Positions 52,376 through 58,243 of a stretch of DNA of 58,243 nucleotides are shown here, piece by piece. Position 1 is the stretch's first letter. Every line of letters begins with the position of its first letter. The notes beneath the pieces are model-generated. The model did no database searches and was not told the DNA's origin. It was given only the letters and a program-made list of their open reading frames with translations. The DNA lies in the NCBI GenBank assembly GCA_003211835.1, contig QCRN01000010.1:1-58243 (forward strand). The letters run 5' to 3'. Source of the DNA: Pelagibacteraceae bacterium AG-461-B04 (GTDB lineage: Bacteria; Pseudomonadota; Alphaproteobacteria; Pelagibacterales; AG-422-B15). Position numbers and translations under genes: made by a program.

Positions 52376-53217
52376 TGTATTGCCTCCATATATGCATTCT
52401 TGAATATATGAGCATATTTTCCAACTTTACCCTTACCTACTCTTATATTGTCAACTTTTATTACCGGCATAACAAACTGTGTAGCACTTGTAATAAATGC
52501 CTCATTTGCTTCTTTAATATCATTTTTATTAAATCTTTTTTCTACCAGTTTGATATGATTTTTTTTCAATGCTTTAATTAATGATGTTCTTGTAATGCCT
52601 TTTAAAATTGAGTTAGTTGCAGGAGTGGTAATTAATTTATCTTTAATTAGTATCCATGCGTTACTCGAGCTGCCTTCAGTAATGTATCCATCGGTGTCAA
52701 CCATCCATGCTTCATCACAACCACTTTCAACTGCCTTCTGTTTTGCTAATACTGGTGGTAATAAATTAAGAGTTTTGATATCAACTCTTTTCCACCTTAA
52801 ATCCATTGTAGTCTTAACTTTAATTCCGTTTTCAAATTTTGAATGGTAATTTTCCATTGATATACTTTTAGCAGTTATGACTATTGATGAACTAACATTT
52901 TTTGGGAATTTAAAATCTCTTTGCGCTACTCCTCTTGTTATCTGCAGGTAGATTAATCCGTCCTGAATATTATTTTTATGAATTAAATTTCTTATATGGA
53001 AAATATATGACTCCTTAACAATCGGAGATTTTAAAGATATTTCATTTAATGACCTAAAGAGTCTATTTAAATGACCGTCATAATCAACTATCTTTTTGTT
53101 AATTACAGCGAATACTTCATAAACTCCATCTGCAAATTGATACCCCCTATCTTCAATATGTACCAGTGCATTATCAAATACTTTATATTGACCATTTACA
53201 AATGCTTCTCTACTCAT
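52366..53217 (-). CDS. dat: D-amino acid aminotransferase, PLP fold type IV
   Basis: The 283-residue protein has the class IV pattern: AFVNGQYKVFDNALVHIEDRGYQFADGVYEVF at the N-terminus, the PLP-lysine region RVDIKTLNLLPPVLAKQKAVESG (about 143-165), and AWMVDTDGYITEGSSSNAWI (about 171-190). It makes or uses D-amino acids such as D-Glu or D-Ala; a branched-chain enzyme is a weaker alternative. I use ATG 53217, which overlaps the trkA stop (TGATG). Its final codons contain the GGAGG used by hflX. Confidence 0.87.
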   Translation of the reverse strand: MSREAFVNGQYKVFDNALVHIEDRGYQFADGVYEVFAVINKKIVDYDGHLNRLFRSLNEISLKSPIVKESYIFHIRNLIHKNNIQDGLIYLQITRGVAQRDFKFPKNVSSSIVITAKSISMENYHSKFENGIKVKTTMDLRWKRVDIKTLNLLPPVLAKQKAVESGCDEAWMVDTDGYITEGSSSNAWILIKDKLITTPATNSILKGITRTSLIKALKKNHIKLVEKRFNKNDIKEANEAFITSATQFVMPVIKVDNIRVGKGKVGKYAHIFKNAYMEAIQLK

Positions 53218-54608
53218 CAAAACTCACTTCTAACTTGAAATAGTTCCTCTGCTTTTTTTATGTCTTCAGACATGCACAAAAATAATATTTCATCATGTAT
53301 CTCAATCTTTGTTCCTTTATCAGGAATTATTATTTTATCATCTTTCTTTATCAACCCAACTCTTAATCCACTTGGAAATTCAGCATCTTCTATATTCTTG
53401 TTAATTAATTTAGAACTTTTAAGAACCTGAGCATGAATAATTTCTGCCTGATTGTTATCAATAGCAAATACTGATTCAATTTTACCTTTATGTATGTGTT
53501 TAAGTATTTTAGATACTGTAATTTTTCTTGGATCAACAACTTTACTTATGCCCAGGACATCTTTTAATTTATTATATTCCGAATTATTAACAATTATTAT
53601 AGACTCGCACTTATTCTTTCTAGCAACCGCTGAAATAATAATATTTGTTTCATCGTCATTTGTAAGCGCTAATATCAAATCAGCATCTTTAATATTCGCC
53701 TCATCTAATAGATCCTGATCTAAACCATCACCATTTAATACTAACGTATTAGACAACTGATCGGCAATATGCTTTGATCTGTCATCATTGCTTTCAACTA
53801 TACTAACAGATATTTCAGTTTGATATTTTTCTAAATCTTTTGCTAAATTGAAACCAATATTTCCACCACCTATAATTATTATTTTCTTTATGGGCTTCTC
53901 ATCATATCCAAAAGCACTCATTGCTCTTTTTACATGGTTTTTGTCAACCAATATATAAACATGGTCACCTTTAGTTAGTATGTCTTGTTTTTTAGGGATA
54001 AACAGTTTTTCATCTCTGCTAATTCCTAATATTGAAGCTCTAAGATTTTTTTCTGTGACGGTATTCTCTTGAAAAAGTTCGTGAATATTTATCAAACTCG
54101 TATCAACTAAAGGGCATTTTTCATTTACGACCAAGCTTAGGAGCTCAATTTCATCATTTAAAAAAGGCACAACATCGTAAGCGCCTGGAGCTTTAAGTTG
54201 CCTTTCTATTGATCTTGCTACTTCTAATTCTGGACTTATTATAAGATCAATAGGCATATTATCAGCATTATATAAATTACGCCAAATAGGGTTTAAGAAG
54301 TCTTCTGTTCTCAAACGAGCGATTTTTCTTGGAATTTTAAAAAAGGTATGAGCCATTTGACATGCAACCATATTTATTTCGTCTTGAAGAGTAACAGCTA
54401 TAATCATATCAGTATCATCAGCGCCTGCATTTTTTAAAACCGATGGATTTGAAGCTGATCCAATAATTGTTTTAAGGTCTATTTTTTCTCTTAAATCATC
54501 GATGAGTTTTTGCGAACTATCAATAACTGTAACATCGCTACCCTGATCCACTAGATGTCTTGCTATACTTGTTCCAACTTTTCCAGCTCCACATATGATT
54601 ATCTTCAT
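53217..54608 (-). CDS. trkA: Trk potassium uptake regulatory subunit TrkA
   Basis: The 463-residue protein is a tandem of two RCK modules: GAGKVGTSIARHL (about 6-18) and GGGNIGFNLAKDL (about 236-248) begin the NAD-binding TrkA_N halves, each followed by a TrkA_C domain. It gates the TrkH channel in response to nucleotides. No trkH gene is in the window. It overlaps ntrX by one base and dat downstream, the usual alphaproteobacterial order. Confidence 0.95.
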   Translation of the reverse strand: MKIIICGAGKVGTSIARHLVDQGSDVTVIDSSQKLIDDLREKIDLKTIIGSASNPSVLKNAGADDTDMIIAVTLQDEINMVACQMAHTFFKIPRKIARLRTEDFLNPIWRNLYNADNMPIDLIISPELEVARSIERQLKAPGAYDVVPFLNDEIELLSLVVNEKCPLVDTSLINIHELFQENTVTEKNLRASILGISRDEKLFIPKKQDILTKGDHVYILVDKNHVKRAMSAFGYDEKPIKKIIIIGGGNIGFNLAKDLEKYQTEISVSIVESNDDRSKHIADQLSNTLVLNGDGLDQDLLDEANIKDADLILALTNDDETNIIISAVARKNKCESIIIVNNSEYNKLKDVLGISKVVDPRKITVSKILKHIHKGKIESVFAIDNNQAEIIHAQVLKSSKLINKNIEDAEFPSGLRVGLIKKDDKIIIPDKGTKIEIHDEILFLCMSEDIKKAEELFQVRSEF

Positions 54609-55936
54609 TATTTATCTTCTTCTGTAATACCTAATTGTTTTAGTTTTCTATGTAGCGCAGATCTTTCCATTCCTATGAATGAAGCAGTTTTTGATATATT
54701 TCCACCAAATCTATTAATTTGTGATTGAAGATAGTTCCTTTCAAAGATTTTACGCGCATTTCTCAATGGCAAAGAAATTACATTTTTACTTTGAAAGTCT
54801 TCAAAATTTTCTGTAGTGCCATTGTCTTCATATTTTTCCCCTAGAATTAAATGTCTTTCAATTACATTCCTCAATTCTCTTATATTTCCTGGCCAATCAT
54901 AATTAAGATATTTAGTTTTAATGATCGGCTTAAGATCAGTATTTTTTTGATCATTTGCCTTAGAAAATATTCTCGTGAAATAATCTATTAGTGCGTCAAT
55001 ATCATCAAACCTTTCATTTAAATTTGGAAGCTTTATAGTTACTACATTCAGCCTATGAAATAAGTCTTTTCTAAAAGACCCTTCATTAATTAACATTTCC
55101 AAATTTTTTGTTGAAGAGCAGATAATTCTACAGTTTAATTTTATTAATTCATTACCTCCTCTTTTCGTAAAGTTTTTATCTGTGAGCACTCTTAATATTT
55201 TGGCCTGTGTTTGGAGAGGCATTTCACCAACTTCATCAATAAATAGTGTTCCATTTTCAGCTTTTTCTAAATGTCCAATCTTATTTGAGCTGTTATCTTG
55301 AATACCAAAAAGTTCACTTTCTAAATTATCTGGATTCATAAGAGCAGCATTTAAAATTATAAAAGGACCATTTTTATATATTGAATTTTTATGAATTTCT
55401 TTTGCTATTATATCTTTTCCTGTGCCAGATTCTCCATAAATCATAACTCTACTTAAAGTTGGTGCAATCTTAAAAATTTGTTGCTTTATTTTTGTAATAG
55501 CTGATGACTCACCAACAAATTTGTAATCAAAAATATTGCCTTCTTTTAAGATACGATTTTCATATTTAACTTCATGTAACTCAATAGACCTGTTAACTGA
55601 AAGTAAAAGTCTTTCGGTATTAAAAGGCTTTTCAATAAATTCATTTGCTCCATCTTTTATTGCAGAGACAGCCATATCTATATTTCCATGTCCAGATATA
55701 AGTATTATTGGTACATTTTCAGTTTGTCTTATCTGCTTAAGAATTTCTAAACCGTCATGCTTTGAATTGTCTAACCAAACATCAAGGATTATTAGGCTAT
55801 ATGAATTATTATTTATATAATTAAAAGCATCATCTGAATTATGTGCAATTTGAATATTAAATCCTTCGTCTGTAAGGATGGCTTTAATATTATTACAGAT
55901 ATCAATTTCATCGTCAATAACTAGAATATTTTTCAT
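54608..55936 (-). CDS. ntrX: Response regulator NtrX lacking the GAFTGA loop
   Basis: The start is set at ATG 55936 (MKNILVIDDE), one base after the ntrY stop; a TTG five codons earlier is less likely. The receiver domain has Asp52 and Lys103. The AAA+ domain has Walker A GESGTGKD (about 168-175) and Walker B LFIDEVGEM (about 231-239). The segment after ESELFG reads IQDNSSNKIGHLEKA, so the sigma54-contacting GAFTGA loop is missing. A Fis-type helix-turn-helix ends the protein (NISKTASFIGMERSALHRKL). It probably regulates promoters without sigma54, as suggested for other NtrX proteins with this change. Confidence 0.92.
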   Translation of the reverse strand: MKNILVIDDEIDICNNIKAILTDEGFNIQIAHNSDDAFNYINNNSYSLIILDVWLDNSKHDGLEILKQIRQTENVPIILISGHGNIDMAVSAIKDGANEFIEKPFNTERLLLSVNRSIELHEVKYENRILKEGNIFDYKFVGESSAITKIKQQIFKIAPTLSRVMIYGESGTGKDIIAKEIHKNSIYKNGPFIILNAALMNPDNLESELFGIQDNSSNKIGHLEKAENGTLFIDEVGEMPLQTQAKILRVLTDKNFTKRGGNELIKLNCRIICSSTKNLEMLINEGSFRKDLFHRLNVVTIKLPNLNERFDDIDALIDYFTRIFSKANDQKNTDLKPIIKTKYLNYDWPGNIRELRNVIERHLILGEKYEDNGTTENFEDFQSKNVISLPLRNARKIFERNYLQSQINRFGGNISKTASFIGMERSALHRKLKQLGITEEDK

Positions 55937-55937
55937 A

Positions 55938-57722
55938 TTATATTTTCTCAAAAATGATTTTTACTTCAGCTCCAACTTCTCCATCATTCCTATTTGCTAA
56001 AACAAAATCAGCATGATGATCAAATAAGATTTTTTCTACAATAGACAAGCCAAGTCCTGAGCCACCAATTTTCTTTTTGGTAGTAAAGTATGGCTTTACA
56101 AGTTCATCCTTTTCATATTTTAGTCCAACTCCATTATCTATTAATGATATTACCACATTATTGTCTATCTCATACGAGGAATATATTACTTCACCACCCT
56201 TTTTTTTACTTTCATTTATTGAGTGAATAGAATTAATAATCAAATTTTGAAAGACCCGGGATATTTGTGAATTATCTATTTTTAGATTAATTTGACTAGA
56301 ATGTAGTTTATTTATGAAATTAATTTGTTTGTTATTATTTGCGTAATCGGACACAACCTCAGATATTATATTTGATATATTATTATTTTTCAAATCTGGG
56401 TCCGGTAATCTCGCAAAACTGGAGAACTCATCTACCAAGTATCCTATTTCATTGACTTGACGTCGTATTGTTTCAATACACTCATTTATTTCATTGTTTT
56501 CGATATTTAATTTCGCAGTTTTCTTCTCAAGTCGTTCTGCAGATAATTGAATTGGAGTTAGAGGATTTTTTATTTCATGTGCAATTCTTCTTGCTATATC
56601 AGACCATGTTTCATGCTTCTTTGATACTATAATTTGATTTCTTTGCTTGATTATATCCCCACTCATTTGATTGAATGAATCTGCAAGTCTGTTCAATTCA
56701 ATGTAGTCGTTATTTTTTTTAATTTTATCATCATAGAATCCTTTACTTATATTGTTAGTAGCAGTTATGATACTTGATATAGGTTTTACGATTCGGTCAG
56801 CAAATTTTATCCCTATTATAATAGAAATTAAAATTAAAATTAAAGATACTATCACGTATAACAATATAAATATCAAACTTATCTTATCTCTACTGATTTC
56901 TAAAAATGTATATTCATTTTTTGCTGAGACTGTATCGTTTAATGCGCTTATTACATTGCCATCCATTGATCTTCCAGCAAATAAGTAATAATCATCAAAA
57001 TTATTAAGTTTTATCAATGCATAAACTTTGTTTACTTGCGTTGAAGACATAATTATCATTTCGCCACTATCAGCACGTTCAAAAGATGATAAGGGAGGTT
57101 CATAGAAAGGCATGTTATTGTTCAAAGCTTGGAATAAAACATCTCTATTTTTATTGACAATGTATGTTTCTGGCAGAGACCTGATTAACGCTTGAGTTCT
57201 AAGTGCTCTGGCCATTTTAGATAAATCTTCTTTAAATAATTCACTTGAGTTATTAAGATCGTTTGACATTGCATAAACATCTCCTTTAATTGTTTCTTTA
57301 TGCTCTTCAAGGTAGCTTTCAGCAACAAACACTGAATTGTTTATTACATTTTTAATTTTATTATTAAACCAGTCGTTTATCCCAAGTTCTATTAAAACTA
57401 ACCCCAGTACTCCAAGCAATATTGCAGGTGTAAGTGCAATAGAAATAAAATAAAGAGTGAATTTACTATTTAAAGTACTTATTTTTTTTCTTCTCACTCT
57501 TTGTATAATTGGGAATATAATAAAACTTATGGATACAACTAAAGCTATAATCAAGAGAGATGAAATAACTATATATGTGTTCAAATATGGCAATGTCTCT
57601 AAGTTGTTTGATCTTTGATTAATGAGTGTAACACTTGAAAGTATAATAAAAATGAATGACAGTATAATTAATATCGAATTTCTAAAATTAAAAAAATTAA
57701 AACTATTTATTTGTTTATTCAT
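55938..57722 (-). CDS. ntrY: Membrane sensor histidine kinase NtrY
   Basis: The 594-residue kinase has N-terminal membrane segments (about 14-32, 48-70 and 88-112), a periplasmic sensor region, a further membrane segment near 285-307, a HAMP domain, and the HisKA motif RRIAHEIKNPLTPIQLSAERL (His about 384). The ATPase has an N-box FQNLIINSIHSI, DNGVGL and GGSGLGLSIV. No clear PAS domain is seen between HAMP and HisKA, where many NtrY proteins have one. It phosphorylates NtrX, encoded directly after it, and is linked to nitrogen, redox or envelope signals in alphaproteobacteria. Confidence 0.93.
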   Translation of the reverse strand: MNKQINSFNFFNFRNSILIILSFIFIILSSVTLINQRSNNLETLPYLNTYIVISSLLIIALVVSISFIIFPIIQRVRRKKISTLNSKFTLYFISIALTPAILLGVLGLVLIELGINDWFNNKIKNVINNSVFVAESYLEEHKETIKGDVYAMSNDLNNSSELFKEDLSKMARALRTQALIRSLPETYIVNKNRDVLFQALNNNMPFYEPPLSSFERADSGEMIIMSSTQVNKVYALIKLNNFDDYYLFAGRSMDGNVISALNDTVSAKNEYTFLEISRDKISLIFILLYVIVSLILILISIIIGIKFADRIVKPISSIITATNNISKGFYDDKIKKNNDYIELNRLADSFNQMSGDIIKQRNQIIVSKKHETWSDIARRIAHEIKNPLTPIQLSAERLEKKTAKLNIENNEINECIETIRRQVNEIGYLVDEFSSFARLPDPDLKNNNISNIISEVVSDYANNNKQINFINKLHSSQINLKIDNSQISRVFQNLIINSIHSINESKKKGGEVIYSSYEIDNNVVISLIDNGVGLKYEKDELVKPYFTTKKKIGGSGLGLSIVEKILFDHHADFVLANRNDGEVGAEVKIIFEKI

Positions 57723-57771
57723 TGATAATTTGACTATTAGTACTATTGTTACGATATATTAATTTAGGTAT

Positions 57772-58243
57772 ATGAAAATTGTTTGTATAGTTCTCGGATC
57801 TGGATCTAGCAAAAGGTTTGGAGATAAAGAGTCAAAGCTTTTTTATAAAGTTAAAAATCATTCAATTATTGAACATACTCTTAAAAACATATTAAAATCT
57901 ATTAGTAAAGACTGTTTATATATTACAATTCCTAAAAAAATAACCAAAAAAAAGAAAGCCGTTTTGTCTGAATATACAGAAAATGCTTTGATTTTAGGGG
58001 GTTCAACTAGAAGCGAAAGCCTCGTGAAGGCTTTAAAATGTGTTGATACGGCCAAATATAAATATTTAATGATACATGACGCTGCAAGACCTAATGCATC
58101 TTTAGCGTTGGTTACTGAGCTAATAGAAAATATAAAAAAAAATAAATACGATGCAGTCGTTCCAGCTCTTCAAATTACAGATACATTAAAAAAGAATAAT
58201 AAAACTGTTAACCGCTATTTTTATAAAACATCACAAACACCTC
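57772..58243 (+). CDS. ispD: IspD (MEP cytidylyltransferase), 5' part only
   Basis: The ORF runs from ATG 57772 off the right edge (157 codons seen). It has the nucleotide-binding start IVLGSGSSKRFGDKESKLF (usual AAGxGxRF), LILGGSTRSESLVKAL (about 81-96) and MIHDAARPNASLALV (about 111-125), all IspD hallmarks, followed by VVPALQITDTLK. It makes CDP-methylerythritol in isoprenoid synthesis. In many alphaproteobacteria IspD is fused to IspF; whether this is so here lies outside the window. It is divergent from ntrY with a 49-bp gap. Confidence 0.9.
   Translation, partial: MKIVCIVLGSGSSKRFGDKESKLFYKVKNHSIIEHTLKNILKSISKDCLYITIPKKITKKKKAVLSEYTENALILGGSTRSESLVKALKCVDTAKYKYLMIHDAARPNASLALVTELIENIKKNKYDAVVPALQITDTLKKNNKTVNRYFYKTSQTP

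Overview
The window looks like a chromosomal segment of a small-genome, AT-rich (roughly 30% GC by eye) marine-type alphaproteobacterium. Three syntenic blocks point there: rlpA-dacC-tmk-holB-metG-tatD, recG/sdhE/mfd next to a DUF502 gene, and ntrY-ntrX-trkA-dat-hflX beside ispD. Genes are packed tightly: many start/stop codons overlap (TAATG, ATGA), divergent starts are as close as about 26-30 bp, and I see no insertion sequence, prophage, integrase or CRISPR array. An HIMB59/SAR11-like or related streamlined lineage would fit, but this is inference from gene order and composition, not a database match.

Region by region. 1-7.3 kb is a zinc-acquisition island: znuC-znuB-zur on the minus strand, divergent znuA plus a DUF1826 gene on the plus strand, and a second ABC-type system resembling the Vibrio zrg locus (ZrgA/DUF2796, ATPase, FtsX-like permease, DUF3299). 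Two Zur-box palindromes are visible, one between znuC and znuA and one in front of the zrgA-like gene. 7.4-15.2 kb is a complete phosphate regulon, phoR-pstSCAB-phoU-phoB, with a clear four-repeat Pho box before pstS. PhoR has no membrane segments and follows a TIGR02206 membrane-protein gene. 15.2-23.3 kb is an assorted set of membrane and small-enzyme genes: DMT exporter, PNPOx-like protein, SDR, VanZ-like protein, thioesterase, two tandem MAPEG proteins, Mpo1/DUF962, three tandem DUF998-like proteins and an amidase. Within it sits a 32-codon Cys-containing peptide gene with a near-perfect ribosome-binding site and its own terminator.

23.3-31.3 kb carries DUF502, recG, sdhE, an unusually short mfd, a CaiB-type racemase, yajQ and another DMT exporter. 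31.3-36.9 kb has a GMC oxidoreductase, tRNA-Ser(UGA), DUF2177, HPP, an orphan RodZ-type HTH protein, a saccharopine-dehydrogenase-like protein, two tiny membrane ORFs and a phosphate acyltransferase. 36.9-39 kb encodes reverse transsulfuration (CBS-like and cystathionine gamma-lyase/synthase-like enzymes). 39-45.9 kb holds cell-wall and replication/translation genes. 45.9-50.5 kb is a surface-glycan insert: DUF6165, GT9, a small membrane protein, a CgeB-like glycosyltransferase, a Gfo/Idh oxidoreductase and a hexapeptide acyltransferase. 50.6-58.2 kb holds DUF3108, hflX, dat, trkA, ntrX, ntrY and the start of ispD.

Most notable: (i) hflX appears to start at an AUU codon behind a strong SD inside the end of dat, (ii) a compact Mfd lacking much of its N-terminal UvrB-like module, (iii) a ZnuA with an extra domain between two His-rich loops, (iv) the structured 32-codon peptide or sRNA gene at 18.2 kb, and (v) NtrX without the sigma54-contact GAFTGA loop.
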